The translations under genes and the position numbers were made by a program. Shown in pieces: positions 17,328 to 28,150 of a DNA stretch of 59,501 nucleotides; the first letter of the stretch is position 1, and the number at the start of each line of letters is the position of its first letter. Origin of the DNA: Arsukibacterium perlucidum DSM 18276 (GTDB lineage: Bacteria > Pseudomonadota > Gammaproteobacteria > Enterobacterales > Alteromonadaceae); NCBI RefSeq assembly GCF_000382165.1, contig NZ_KB907721.1:1-59501 (forward strand), written 5' to 3'. Below the pieces are notes generated by a model. That model saw only the letters and a program-made list of their open reading frames with translations. It was not told where the DNA came from and did no database searches.

Positions 17328-17360
17328 CCGATATACTGAACGTCTGTATCAGTATATCGG
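17328..17360 (-). promoter_or_regulatory. perfect 12-bp inverted repeat in front of a FlgO-like gene
   Basis: CCGATATACTGA, 9-base spacer, TCAGTATATCGG. There is no T-run, so it is not a classic terminator. It lies immediately before the start codon at 17320. It could be an operator, a ribosome-site hairpin, or an mRNA-processing element between genes of one operon. Confidence 0.6.
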
Positions 17361-17417
17361 CGCCGGGCCGGGTTTCTTTAGCTGAAGCCTGACTTTATCT
17401 GGCCAACGAAGTTATCT

Positions 17418-18065
17418 TTATTTAATCCGCATCACTTGCTCGCCCTGACGGGAAATAACCGCCTGCACAATATGGCGCGGAATAAAAGTTCGGGCCGCTG
17501 AAACCACCCGCTTGTTGTCAATTTGTACCAGCCTGGCATTGACTAATACGCCCTGCTGATGAGTAGTTAGCGTGCCGGTAACCACGTAACGAATAGCAAC
17601 TTCTTCCGACAGTTCTTCATAATTACGGCTTAACACGAAATCACCCGTTTCAGTGACCCGGATATAGTCAGTCACTTTATAGTCCAGCACTGGCACACCA
17701 AATTTGTGTAGATCATAGATCATTGCTTCGCTTAAATGATTGCTGAACACCGAGCCCTGATCCAGTGCTGAGTCAACATAACTAAAATCTGTCACGCCAA
17801 TTTGATTGTCACTGTTCAGACTTTGCTGCAATGCCATTAGTTCATGTACCAGATTGCGAACGTAATCGTTAACCGTTAACAATGGCAGACCAGAAGAACT
17901 TTGCAAATCATTGCCTGCAGGCATGGCAGAACTTGGTAGCTGGGCGATACGTTGCGTTCGGTTATCATGACTATCACCGCTTTGGCCGGTAACGGAAACC
18001 GTGCGCTCAGGCACCGCACAACCGCTAAGCACTGTTAATATTGCTATAGTTGTTAGCCGTTTCAT
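17418..18065 (-). CDS. FlgO-like outer-membrane lipoprotein (paralogue 2 of 3)
   Basis: 215 residues with lipobox VLSGC near residue 15. The FlgO domain runs from about 70 to 205: VNDYVRNLVHELMALQ, IGVTDFSYVD, LSEAMIYDLHKFGVPVLDYK, RYVVTGTLTTHQQGVLVNARLVQ, then VVSAARTFIPRHIV. Its ATG shares one base with the stop of the preceding paralogue (TAATG), so the two are translationally coupled. Confidence 0.8.
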   Translation of the reverse strand: MKRLTTIAILTVLSGCAVPERTVSVTGQSGDSHDNRTQRIAQLPSSAMPAGNDLQSSSGLPLLTVNDYVRNLVHELMALQQSLNSDNQIGVTDFSYVDSALDQGSVFSNHLSEAMIYDLHKFGVPVLDYKVTDYIRVTETGDFVLSRNYEELSEEVAIRYVVTGTLTTHQQGVLVNARLVQIDNKRVVSAARTFIPRHIVQAVISRQGEQVMRIK

Positions 18066-18688
18066 TAATTTTCTCCTGCCGGACTTTGCCGGTAAAACAT
18101 GGCACCACGTTTATTGACTTGCTGCGTACTCCACAGCACATTTGCCGGAATATAATCTGTTACCGCAGCCAGCACTTGTTTCGATGGAATATGGATTAAA
18201 CGAGCATTCACAATGACCGCATCCTGTTGCAGGGTGTAGGTGCCGGTAAGCAACGTATTGGCATCACCTTTGTTATTAATATCATTTATTTGCCGGCTGA
18301 GCGCCTGCTCATAGTCATTTGCCAGCATAACTTCATTACTAAGCCGATATTCATAGACGGCGTAACCAAACTGGCGGCTGTGGGCAAGCAAACTTTCACT
18401 AAGCTGATTGGCGAAGTCGCGCTGCTCCGTATTAGCGTCGCGTAAGTGCAAAGCTGTAGCAGGCAAAAAACTGCTAACGGCAATTTGCGGCCGGGTTAGC
18501 CACAACGGACTGTCATCCAACTGGGCAAATAATTGCCTGGCCAAGCGCTCGGTATAAAACCCCAGCGTCTGCGGACTCAGTTTAGATGGGGTTGCTTGCA
18601 CCGCAGGTGCTGTCTGATTTGCACAGCCAGCCAGCAGCGCGCCCGTTAGCAAGCAAACTGCTACAAACCATAGCCACTTCATATTCAC
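18065..18688 (-). CDS. FlgO-like outer-membrane lipoprotein (paralogue 1 of 3)
   Basis: 207 residues. Signal peptide ends in LLAGC, residue 22. The FlgO domain (about 45-195) has FYTERLARQLFAQ, IAVSSFLPAT, LSESLLAHSRQFGYAVYEYR, TLLTGTYTLQQDAVIVNARLIH and VLAAVTDYIPANV. It leads the three-gene set. The shared domain plan with strongly diverged sequence indicates old tandem duplication and divided roles. Confidence 0.8.
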   Translation of the reverse strand: MNMKWLWFVAVCLLTGALLAGCANQTAPAVQATPSKLSPQTLGFYTERLARQLFAQLDDSPLWLTRPQIAVSSFLPATALHLRDANTEQRDFANQLSESLLAHSRQFGYAVYEYRLSNEVMLANDYEQALSRQINDINNKGDANTLLTGTYTLQQDAVIVNARLIHIPSKQVLAAVTDYIPANVLWSTQQVNKRGAMFYRQSPAGEN

Positions 18689-18763
18689 CTCTTTTCAAGC
18701 CTGAATGCTTTTAACATTATTAAAAGCAAGATCCAGGCCAGAAAATCAGCAGTGTCATTGTCA

Positions 18764-19597
18764 TTAAATCGCCACTGGCGCTTTAATGTGGGGATGAGCC
18801 TGATAGTTCTCTAAATTGAAATCAGTGATACTAAAGCCAAAAATATCTTTAACATCCGGATTCAATCGCATCGTCGGCATCGGGTATGGTTCGCGGGCCA
18901 GCTGAGTATTCACTTGCTCTAAATGGTTTAAATAGAGATGCGCATCGCCAAAAGTATGCACAAAATCGCCAGGCTCCAGGCCGCACACCTGCGCTACCAT
19001 TAGCGTTAACAGGGCATAGCTGGCAATATTAAATGGCACACCGAGGAAGATATCCGCGCTACGCTGATAAAGCTGACATGACAAACGGCCATCATTTACA
19101 TAGAACTGAAACAAGGTATGACAAGGCGGTAACGCTTGTTTACCCATAGCCGCGTTTTCTTTTGGTGAATAGCGGGTATCAGGCAACACCGCCGGGTTCC
19201 AGGCGCTGACAATTAACCGGCGCGAATCAGGCGTACGTTTAATATCACTGATCAGCTGGCTTATCTGGTCAATCACCTGGCCATCATGGCTGGTCCAGCT
19301 GCGCCACTGCGCGCCGTATACCGGTCCGAGCTCACCTGTTTCAGTCGCCCACTCATTCCAGATTGATACGCCATTTTCTTGCAGGTAGCCAATGTTGGTT
19401 TCACCTTTTAAAAACCACAGTAATTCATGAATAATCGAACGCAGATGGCATTTTTTGGTGGTAACAAGCGGAAAGCCCTGTTGTAAATCAAAACGCATTT
19501 GATAGCCAAACACACTGATGGTGCCTGTGCCGGTGCGGTCGGTTTTCTTATGGCCGTGTTCTAATACATGGCGCATTAAATCAAGGTATTGTTTCAT
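18764..19597 (-). CDS. thyA: thymidylate synthase
   Basis: 277 residues. It makes dTMP from dUMP using methylenetetrahydrofolate. The catalytic cysteine lies in [10 protein letters not shown] (Cys159) and the dUMP-binding segment in [21 protein letters not shown]. The C-terminus is the expected HIKAPVAI. Relative to the 264-residue E. coli enzyme there is an extra stretch around 139-153 ([15 protein letters not shown]) just before the active site, an insertion found in several ThyA branches. It overlaps lgt by 4 bases. Confidence 0.97.
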   Translation of the reverse strand: MKQYLDLMRHVLEHGHKKTDRTGTGTISVFGYQMRFDLQQGFPLVTTKKCHLRSIIHELLWFLKGETNIGYLQENGVSIWNEWATETGELGPVYGAQWRSWTSHDGQVIDQISQLISDIKRTPDSRRLIVSAWNPAVLPDTRYSPKENAAMGKQALPPCHTLFQFYVNDGRLSCQLYQRSADIFLGVPFNIASYALLTLMVAQVCGLEPGDFVHTFGDAHLYLNHLEQVNTQLAREPYPMPTMRLNPDVKDIFGFSITDFNLENYQAHPHIKAPVAI

Positions 19598-20424
19598 TTG
19601 CTCCCCCGCACTGACATTGCTGGCTTACTATTAACATAAATTATCAGGCCCAGGCCCACAACTATCATCGGCAGACACAACCATTGGCCCATTGTCATCC
19701 CAGCCGACAGTACGCCAAGATGGGCATCGGGCTGCCGGAAAAACTCGACGAAAAAGCGAAACACACCGTAGCCCAGCAGGAACACACCACCCAAAGTGCC
19801 GGTAGCCGGTTTTAAGCGCCGGACCAACATAATAATAATAAACAGTAAAATACCTTCCAGTGCTACATGGTATAGCTGCGACGGATGCCGCGGCAAGCCG
19901 CCGGCATTGGGAAACATTATCGCCCAGGGTACGTCAGTGGTGCGGCCCCATAATTCGCCGTTGATAAAATTCCCCAGCCGGCCGGCAGCCAGGCCAAGTG
20001 GGATAAGTGGTGCAACAAAGTCTCCCAGCTGCAAATAAGATTTATGGTAACGCCGTGCAAACCAGGCCATCGCCAACAATACGCCCAGCAAGCCGCCATG
20101 AAAGGACATACCGCCCTCCCAGGTTTTAAACAGGTATAGCGGCTCTGCCAGCAGTTGTTCAAAATTGTAAAAAAACACATAGCCCAGCCGGCCACCAACA
20201 ATGACCCCAAGAAAACCGAAAAACAGCAAATCACTGACTTGTTCTTTAGTCCAGCCCGAACCCGGTTTAGCGGCAGCCCGGCTGGCCAGCCAATACGCAA
20301 GGCCAAATGCTACCGCATACATAACCCCGTACCAATGGATGTTAAGAGGGCCATAACCAAAGAACGGGCCTATAGAAACTAATACCGGATCGATATCAGG
20401 AAAATCGAGGTAGGAACTTGTCAT
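19594..20424 (-). CDS. lgt: prolipoprotein diacylglyceryl transferase
   Basis: 276 residues, about seven membrane helices. Lgt signatures are present: MSFHGGLLG with the essential histidine, [19 protein letters not shown], and [12 protein letters not shown]. It transfers diacylglycerol from phosphatidylglycerol to the lipobox cysteine of prolipoproteins in the inner membrane. Many lipoproteins are encoded in this window. The lgt-thyA order is standard for Gammaproteobacteria. Confidence 0.97.
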   Translation of the reverse strand: MTSSYLDFPDIDPVLVSIGPFFGYGPLNIHWYGVMYAVAFGLAYWLASRAAAKPGSGWTKEQVSDLLFFGFLGVIVGGRLGYVFFYNFEQLLAEPLYLFKTWEGGMSFHGGLLGVLLAMAWFARRYHKSYLQLGDFVAPLIPLGLAAGRLGNFINGELWGRTTDVPWAIMFPNAGGLPRHPSQLYHVALEGILLFIIIMLVRRLKPATGTLGGVFLLGYGVFRFFVEFFRQPDAHLGVLSAGMTMGQWLCLPMIVVGLGLIIYVNSKPAMSVRGSK

Positions 20425-20484
20425 TTTTATCCTTTAAAAACCATCATAACCAGCTATTTAAAACTGTTGATATTATTGATAGTG

Positions 20485-21291
20485 TTAACTAAACACCATT
20501 CTGGCTGCCACCAGCATCAGAAAAACACCAAACACTCTTTTAATGGTAAGTACTGGCAAGCGCTGGGTCATGGCTGCGCCCAACGTTGCCGTAAATACGG
20601 AAGTAGACACGATACCAACCAGGGCTGGCAAATAGATATAGCCAATAAACCCATCGGTCAGCTGGTAGCGTTGCCAGCCGGCAATAACATACCCCAGGGT
20701 GCCAAGGACAGCAATAGCAATACCACTGGCAGCAGCACAACCAATAGCCCGGCGCATATCGACTGAAAAATAATTCAGCACCGGTACCACCAGCGCGCCA
20801 CCACCAATACCCAGTAAACCTGATATCGCACCCAGCACTGCAGCAATAGCCCCAAGCACAGCTTTAGCCGGAAGCTTCGCACGGCCAAGCACACTGCGCG
20901 AACCAAGCATCCTTAATGCCAGCAAAAATACTGCGACCCCAAAAATTACTCTTAGGGTAGTGCCATTAATGTGATGCGCGACCAGACCAATCATCCCGGC
21001 ACCGATACCCGCCCCCAGCATAACAGCACCGGCCAGTGACCAGCTGACGTTATTGCGTTTATGATGAGCTCGGATAGAAGAGCCGGAGGTGATAATAATA
21101 GAGGCCAGAGAGGTGGCTACAGCTACCACCATAACATTATCCAGACTAACCACGCCCAGCGCTGGCAGTAGTACCACCAGTACCGGCACAATAACTAAGC
21201 CACCGCCAATTCCCAGCAAGCCGGCCAGAAAGCCAGCCAGGCAACCAACAAGTGCAGAGATTAGAAGTATCGTTAACAAAGGACATCTCAA
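20485..21291 (-). CDS. TSUP-family (TauE/SafE) permease
   Basis: About 268 residues with eight predicted helices in two similar halves, each with a glycine-rich LLGIGGGLVIVPVL or LLGIGGGALVVPVL motif. There is no early in-frame ATG; the start is TTG at 21291 or a TTG four codons later. The family exports organosulfur anions or moves sulfite. Lies between ptsP and lgt. Substrate not determinable from sequence. Confidence 0.85.
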   Translation of the reverse strand: MRCPLLTILLISALVGCLAGFLAGLLGIGGGLVIVPVLVVLLPALGVVSLDNVMVVAVATSLASIIITSGSSIRAHHKRNNVSWSLAGAVMLGAGIGAGMIGLVAHHINGTTLRVIFGVAVFLLALRMLGSRSVLGRAKLPAKAVLGAIAAVLGAISGLLGIGGGALVVPVLNYFSVDMRRAIGCAAASGIAIAVLGTLGYVIAGWQRYQLTDGFIGYIYLPALVGIVSTSVFTATLGAAMTQRLPVLTIKRVFGVFLMLVAARMVFS

Positions 21292-21344
21292 TATAAATAC
21301 TGCAGCACAACCTGAGGTTGGTACCGGCTAGTTTAAAAATGTGC

Positions 21345-23603
21345 TTAAGCTCTTAACTGACTAAGCAGCTGCTTCTGCTCCAGAAAGCGCTGCACCAGCT
21401 GTTTCACCTGCTTTGGCGACTGGCACGCCAGCACCTCGGGCAGTATTGCTTCCAACTCAGTGACTTTTACCCGCCGCAATAACCACTTAATTTTCGCTAG
21501 ATTACTGTTATTCATACTAAAGCGGCTATAACCCATTGCGGCCAACACCAGTACTCCTGCAGGCTCACCACCGAGCTCACCACAAATACTGATTGGAAAC
21601 TGCAATTGCCTGGCTTGTTCAGCTAATAAATTCAATGCCCGTAACACCGAGGGGTGCAGCGCATCATAAAGGTTAGCAACCCGGGCGTTGTTTCTGTCAA
21701 CAGCCAATAAATATTGAGTAAGATCGTTTGTACCCACTGAGCAAAAATCAACCCGCGCGGCTAACTCTGGTAACTGATACATAATTGACGGCACTTCAAT
21801 CATCACACCGATTTTTGGTTTTGGCAGCGCAATATTAAGCTCGTCACTCACTTCAAAACTGGCTTGGCGGATCAGCCGGATAGCTTCGTCAACCTCAGCC
21901 AGATCGGAAATCATTGGTAGCAGAATATGTAAATTATCCAGGGTGATATTCGCTTTTAACATCGCCCTGATTTGCACCAGAAAAATCTCGGGATGATCGA
22001 GTGTCAGCCGTATGCCGCGCCAGCCCAAAAATGGGTTCTCTTCAACAATGCTAAAATAGGGTAAGGCTTTATCGCCGCCGACATCCAGCGTGCGCATCAC
22101 CACCGCCTTACCGGCATAACCGCTTAATACTTTGCTATAAAGATCTACTTGCTCCTGCTCAGTAGGAAAGCGATTACGCATAATAAATGGAAACTCAGTA
22201 CGATACAGGCCAACACCATCGGTGTATTCAGCATTGCTGGTTTCCAGTTCAATTGCCAGACCACAGTTCACCATCAGCTTAAAAGGCTTGCCGCATGCGG
22301 ACTGTGACGGTAGCGCCACCTCCTGTTGGTAGCGGGCACTAAGTGCCTCATCTTCACTGATTAACCGGCGATATTCAGCGCAAATGGCGTCGACCGGCGA
22401 CAGCAAGATGTGCCCCTCGTAACCATCTACTATAACCTGCTGATTTTGCCAGTGCAGTAGCGGTAATTCGTTTACACCCATTACTGCGGGTATACCCAGC
22501 GCCCGGGCCATAATCGCAGCATGCGAGTTAACAGAACCCCGCAGTGAAACAATCGCAACCAGTTGCTCACGAGGCACTTCAGCCAGCATAGTAGCCGTAA
22601 CGTTATCGGCGACCAGCACCACCTGCTGCGGCAATTTCACCTTGCGTTGCTCTGAGTCCAGCAGGTTATTCAGCACCCGCTGCCCTAAATCGCGGATATC
22701 AGTGCCGCGTTCACGCAGATAAGGGTCATCCATATCATCAAACTGGCGGGCAAATTTCTCAACGACTCTTTTCAACGCGCTTTTCGCACACCAGCCTTCA
22801 GCAATTTGTTGCTCAATTTCCTGTCCTAGACTGGCCGCGTCAAGTAATTGATGGTACACATCAAATATCGCCAGCGCGTCAGCAGGAATATGGCCAGCCA
22901 TTCGCTCGGCCAGCCGGTTAAACTCGGCTTTGGTAATCTTTACTGCACGGTAAAACAATGCCAGCTCTCTTTCTGGCTCATCAGACTTTTTCAGGGATAT
23001 AGCGTCAAAATCGCTGGACGGCTGCAGCACATAAGCTTCACCAATGGCCATACCCGGCGCACCTGGCAAACCTGCCAGCTGACCGGATTTAGCCATAGTA
23101 GAAGGACTCTTGCTGGCAGCATCACGCATCTCAGCATTAGCCAGCACCGAGGCTAACTGGGCACCAAGGGTAACCAGAAAAGATTCTTCATCTTCACTAA
23201 ACACCCGTTCAGCGGATTGCTGAATGGTAAGCACACCAAGTACTTTGCGATGATGAATAATGGGACAGCCCAGAAAGGCAGAAAATCGATCTTCACTAAC
23301 TTCAGGCGTAACCCTGAACCGGGGATGGAGTTGTGCCTGAGCAAGGTTTATTGGCTCTTCCCGCTGCCCTACCCAGCCGATTAATCCTTCGGAAAAGCCG
23401 ATTGCAACCTGACCAACCGCATCCTGATTCAGGCCGTCAGTAGCCATCAGCATAAAATGTTGTTGCTGATAATCAGCCAGATACACCGAACAACATTCTG
23501 TCGCCAACGCGGTTTTAATACTTGAGACTAAGCCAGCCAGAGCATTGTCTAGAGCTGGCTCCTGAGCCACATCCTGAACAATCCGCCGCAACTGGCTTAG
23601 CAT
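21345..23603 (-). CDS. ptsP: phosphoenolpyruvate-protein phosphotransferase of the nitrogen PTS (EI-Ntr)
   Basis: 752 residues. A GAF domain (about 15-160) precedes the EI fold. The phosphohistidine is in GSVNSHAAIMARALG (His361), and PEP binding uses YRTEFPFIMRNRFPTE and a C-terminal GELGGEPAG. It passes phosphate from PEP to NPr and EIIA-Ntr and links nitrogen and potassium status to regulation. It lies 55 bases after rppH on the same strand, as in E. coli. Confidence 0.95.
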   Translation of the reverse strand: MLSQLRRIVQDVAQEPALDNALAGLVSSIKTALATECCSVYLADYQQQHFMLMATDGLNQDAVGQVAIGFSEGLIGWVGQREEPINLAQAQLHPRFRVTPEVSEDRFSAFLGCPIIHHRKVLGVLTIQQSAERVFSEDEESFLVTLGAQLASVLANAEMRDAASKSPSTMAKSGQLAGLPGAPGMAIGEAYVLQPSSDFDAISLKKSDEPERELALFYRAVKITKAEFNRLAERMAGHIPADALAIFDVYHQLLDAASLGQEIEQQIAEGWCAKSALKRVVEKFARQFDDMDDPYLRERGTDIRDLGQRVLNNLLDSEQRKVKLPQQVVLVADNVTATMLAEVPREQLVAIVSLRGSVNSHAAIMARALGIPAVMGVNELPLLHWQNQQVIVDGYEGHILLSPVDAICAEYRRLISEDEALSARYQQEVALPSQSACGKPFKLMVNCGLAIELETSNAEYTDGVGLYRTEFPFIMRNRFPTEQEQVDLYSKVLSGYAGKAVVMRTLDVGGDKALPYFSIVEENPFLGWRGIRLTLDHPEIFLVQIRAMLKANITLDNLHILLPMISDLAEVDEAIRLIRQASFEVSDELNIALPKPKIGVMIEVPSIMYQLPELAARVDFCSVGTNDLTQYLLAVDRNNARVANLYDALHPSVLRALNLLAEQARQLQFPISICGELGGEPAGVLVLAAMGYSRFSMNNSNLAKIKWLLRRVKVTELEAILPEVLACQSPKQVKQLVQRFLEQKQLLSQLRA

Positions 23604-23658
23604 AAGAACCTCATTGTTCTGTCGGTTTTAGCAAATTTGATATTTCTGAATATTTTTC

Positions 23659-24162
23659 TTAATACTTTTTCTTAACATCTCTGCGGGTAAACGGCAAAGC
23701 AACCGGGGCAAATTCGCGCATGACTTTTCGATACACTTCTCGTTTAAAAGCCACCACCTGACGCACCGGATACCAATAACTGACCCAACGCCAGTTATCG
23801 AACTCAGGATGCGATGTTACAGCCAGATTTACATCTTCTTCCCGACAGGTCAAACGCAATAAAAACCACTTCTGCTTTTGCCCGATACACACAGGATTAC
23901 TGTCTTTGCGAATTAAACGTTTCGGAAGTTTGTAGCGTAACCAATGCTTGGTAACACTGATTATTTCTACATCTTCAGGCCGCAGCCCGACTTCCTCATG
24001 CAGTTCGCGATACATGGCCTGCTCTGGCGTTTCGCCATCGTCAATGCCGCCCTGTGGATACTGCCAGGAATGCTGACCATATCTTTTTGCCCAAAACACC
24101 TGTCCCTGGGTGTTACAAATCACTATGCCGACATTGGCCCGAAAACCTTCGGCATCGATCAC
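23659..24162 (-). CDS. rppH: RNA pyrophosphohydrolase
   Basis: 167 residues. The Nudix box [20 protein letters not shown] is complete. N-terminal [12 protein letters not shown] and WQYPQGG are typical of RppH. It removes pyrophosphate from the 5' end of mRNA to start RNase E decay. Directly precedes ptsP and is divergent from mutH across the DARS2-like region. Confidence 0.95.
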   Translation of the reverse strand: MIDAEGFRANVGIVICNTQGQVFWAKRYGQHSWQYPQGGIDDGETPEQAMYRELHEEVGLRPEDVEIISVTKHWLRYKLPKRLIRKDSNPVCIGQKQKWFLLRLTCREEDVNLAVTSHPEFDNWRWVSYWYPVRQVVAFKREVYRKVMREFAPVALPFTRRDVKKKY

Positions 24163-24561
24163 ACAAACCTCTAGCGAGTCTATTTCTGCTATAACAAAGA
24201 TTCTTTCACAAAGTCGCGGTTACGGCAAACGGAATTTCATTACCCGCTATGCTTGTGCCAACCCAAAGTTATCCACATTTCTCGTTTTCATCACCGACCC
24301 CCTGTGAACTTCTTCACAGACTCTGTGGGTAAAGCTGTTGTTAAGTTGCGGAAGGTTGTTGAATAACCACAAAACCTGCCAGCTCTTCAAGAGGCTATAC
24401 CTACTTAACCCTATTAATAACATTAACTTATGCATACTTTACTGCTAAAATATCTTTTTACTGGCTGTGTATAAGTTAGTTTGCTGCGTTTTTAAGCAGC
24501 GGGGCCGTCATAAAAATGCTAGGGTGATGTCGTTCTGTAACCACTTAGTACGGCAAACAAT
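24163..24561. promoter_or_regulatory. DARS2-like DnaA-box cluster between rppH and mutH
   Basis: Contains TTATCCACA (24269-24277), TGTGGGTAA (24324-24332, i.e. TTACCCACA on the other strand, one mismatch) and TGTGTATAA (24466-24474, i.e. TTATACACA). Two of these match the DnaA box TTATNCACA perfectly within about 200 bases. In E. coli the DnaA-reactivating sequence DARS2 sits in precisely this mutH-rppH(ygdP) interval. The region should also carry the two divergent promoters. Confidence 0.7.
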
Positions 24562-25245
24562 TTGTTGGAAAATACTCCATTAAAAACAGCTGAACAATTA
24601 CTGCAACGTTGTCAAAGTATTGCAGGCCTTACCCTTGGTCAATTGGCTGGCCAACTGCAGATAGACGTACCTGCAGATTTGAAGCGGGACAAAGGTTGGG
24701 TTGGTCAGTTGCTTGAACTTGCGCTGGGTGCAGAAGCCGGCTCTCAGGCATTGCCGGATTTCCCGGCACTGGGTATTGAGTTAAAAACCTTACCTATCGA
24801 TCAACAAGGTAAACCGCTGGAAAGCACTTACGTTTGTGTAGCACCGCTAACCGGAATCACCAGCCAAACCTGGCAGCAATCATGGATCTGCCAGAAACTG
24901 CAACACGTACTTTGGGTACCCATATTAGCGGAACGACAAATCCCTCTGGCTGAGCGGGTTATTGGCTCGGCTTTTTTGTGGCAGCCCTCTGTCACTGAAC
25001 AAAAAGCCCTACAGCAGGATTGGGAAGAGTTAATGGAATTAATAACCCTCGGTGGTATTGATCAGATCCGCGGCGCCCATGGCAAGGTCTTACAATTAAG
25101 ACCCAAAGCAGCCGATAGTAAAGCACTAACGGCTGCAGTCGGGGCCAATGGTGAACCGATTCAAACCCTGCCCAGAGGTTTTTATCTGAAAGCCAGTTTC
25201 ACTGCGGCCATTCTAAACCGCCAGTTCAGTCTGGCTAAACACTAA
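24562..25245 (+). CDS. mutH: methyl-directed mismatch repair endonuclease MutH
   Basis: 227 residues with a TTG start at 24562; no nearby in-frame ATG fits the family's N-terminus. The type-II-restriction-like active site is [14 protein letters not shown] (Asp66, Glu73, Lys75), with [13 protein letters not shown] before it and [12 protein letters not shown] near the end. It nicks the unmethylated strand at hemimethylated GATC, so this organism should also have Dam and SeqA. It overlaps the convergent solute-binding gene by 4 bases. Confidence 0.95.
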   Translation: MLENTPLKTAEQLLQRCQSIAGLTLGQLAGQLQIDVPADLKRDKGWVGQLLELALGAEAGSQALPDFPALGIELKTLPIDQQGKPLESTYVCVAPLTGITSQTWQQSWICQKLQHVLWVPILAERQIPLAERVIGSAFLWQPSVTEQKALQQDWEELMELITLGGIDQIRGAHGKVLQLRPKAADSKALTAAVGANGEPIQTLPRGFYLKASFTAAILNRQFSLAKH

Positions 25246-26066
25246 TCCTGATAGCGCTGGACAATTTGTTGATATAAACCATTTTGTTTAATAGCCGCTA
25301 ACCCCCGGTTGAACTCAGCCACCAGCTGCTCCTCTACCGACACTTTACTGAACATCACGTATACGTCGTTATTGCCTAATGTTATCTGATGCGGCTTAAT
25401 AAGTTGATCCAGCCCTTTACGCCGAAGTATCGACGCGGCAACAAAGCTGTCTTCCAGTAAACCGTCAATTTCTTCATCCAGTAAACGCGCCATGTTCATT
25501 TCACTAATGATGGCACCGATAAACTGCGGCCGAAACTCAGTAGAGGCATAAAGCTCTGCGATTTCATCACCGTAGTAATACTCATTGACGATGCCTAATT
25601 TATGACCAGAATTAATGAACTGCTGGATACTGGCTATTGGCAATTCAACATCGGCGGCTCGAACATAGAGTGAGAATTGCTCCTGACGATAGGGCTCAGA
25701 AAAATAGGCAAATGTCTGGCGATCTTCAGTAACAGAGGCTCCCAGTACAAAATCTATTTTACCTTCACGCAGCAAGCCCAGCAGTTCAACCCAGCTACCC
25801 TGGACAATATTCAGTTCACACTGCATCTCTGCGGTTACTGCTCTAACCAGCTCGATATCAAGCCCGGTGACGGTATTGCCTACCGTCATATACTGGTAGG
25901 GCTCCCATGCGTCAAAACCCATCGTCAGAGAGCATTGCGGCGGCACCGCGGACATTCGTTGAGCCTCTGGCTCTGCGGGTGTTGCGACTTCGGGTTCAGA
26001 AACGGGTTGACAGGAAATAACCATTAACATGGCAGCTAACGAGACTAAAAGCTTGATAGACTTCAT
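25242..26066 (-). CDS. amino-acid-type periplasmic solute-binding lipoprotein (family 3)
   Basis: 274 residues. The signal ends in VISC, Cys19. A type II periplasmic binding fold follows: [49 protein letters not shown]. No ABC permease or ATPase genes are adjacent, so it may feed a distant transporter or a sensor protein. Confidence 0.8.
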   Translation of the reverse strand: MKSIKLLVSLAAMLMVISCQPVSEPEVATPAEPEAQRMSAVPPQCSLTMGFDAWEPYQYMTVGNTVTGLDIELVRAVTAEMQCELNIVQGSWVELLGLLREGKIDFVLGASVTEDRQTFAYFSEPYRQEQFSLYVRAADVELPIASIQQFINSGHKLGIVNEYYYGDEIAELYASTEFRPQFIGAIISEMNMARLLDEEIDGLLEDSFVAASILRRKGLDQLIKPHQITLGNNDVYVMFSKVSVEEQLVAEFNRGLAAIKQNGLYQQIVQRYQD

Positions 26067-26139
26067 AAATCACCTCATGGCGCTATGACTTTATACAAGC
26101 TTAGTGCAAATTGCTTTTTTTGCGCAGCCGGGTTGCAAC

Positions 26140-26994
26140 TTATTCCGGCATTTTTTCTGATGTGCCTGCATTTAGCTTTGCCGGCATTTTAAAAAGTATC
26201 TGCCACAATGATTGCCGCCGCTGTTTGCTGCGGGCTTCAGACCACATCCGGCGCCATTCATAAAAAGTAATAGTAATCGGATTAGTCGAGTTAAAATCAT
26301 CAGTAATACCATACCGGCAGGGCTCATCGGTTTGTTCAGGGACAAAAGTACCAAACAGCTTATCCCAGATAATCAGGACTCCGGCAAAATTACGGTCGAT
26401 ATAAATCTCGTTGCAGGCATGATGCACCCGATGGTGCGATGGCGTATTAAAGATGTGTTCCAACACACCGAGCCGGCCAATGGCCTGTGTATGCACAAAA
26501 AACTGGAAGGCTAAATTAAGTGCAACCACGGCAAATACCAGCGTCGGATCGTAGCCAACTAAAATCATCGGCAGCCAGAACAGCCACATACCAGATAACG
26601 GATAAGTCAGGCTTTGCCGAAAAGCTGTGCTGAAATTCATTAGCCGTGAGCTATGATGTGCCACATGCGATGCCCACAGCCAGCGAATATGGTGTGAACC
26701 CCGATGAAACCAGTAATAGAGAAAGTCTTGCAGGATAAACGCCAGCAGCAGATTAAATGCGGTGAGTTCAATGCTAAACAGACTATACTGATGCAGCCAG
26801 TAAAAAAATGGCATTAGCAGTAACAGCGCCAGCATGTCTGCTCCCTGATGCAATAACGCCAGCATGGCGTTAGCTAAAGTATCACGCCACTGGTACCAGT
26901 TTTGTTGCCTGATTACAGCATAGCGCCACTCCAGCACCACGCAGAGCAAAAACACCGGGCTTAACAATAATAAAATTAATTCAACGGGTGGCAT
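26140..26994 (-). CDS. fatty acid hydroxylase / sterol desaturase-family membrane enzyme
   Basis: 284 residues with about four membrane helices in the first 170. The di-iron histidine motifs are complete: HRGSHH, HVAHHS and HHRVHH. The family hydroxylates or desaturates lipids such as fatty acyl chains or hopanoid/sterol-like molecules. Substrate is unknown; there are no sterol-pathway genes nearby. Confidence 0.85.
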   Translation of the reverse strand: MPPVELILLLLSPVFLLCVVLEWRYAVIRQQNWYQWRDTLANAMLALLHQGADMLALLLLMPFFYWLHQYSLFSIELTAFNLLLAFILQDFLYYWFHRGSHHIRWLWASHVAHHSSRLMNFSTAFRQSLTYPLSGMWLFWLPMILVGYDPTLVFAVVALNLAFQFFVHTQAIGRLGVLEHIFNTPSHHRVHHACNEIYIDRNFAGVLIIWDKLFGTFVPEQTDEPCRYGITDDFNSTNPITITFYEWRRMWSEARSKQRRQSLWQILFKMPAKLNAGTSEKMPE

Positions 26995-27017
26995 AAGTTT
27001 TCATCGGCAAAACATTG

Positions 27018-28064
<1,047 letters not shown>

Positions 28065-28150
28065 TTATAATTGGCAATGCTATAACTATTAGTAGCAAAA
28101 AATCTTAACAACTCCCTGACAGACGTTACTGTCAGGTGCCCGGAGCATTT

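Noticed and set aside
24480..24510. Terminator near GCTGC...GCAGC before mutH
   Set aside because: The stem is short, has no T-run after it, and no gene ends there.
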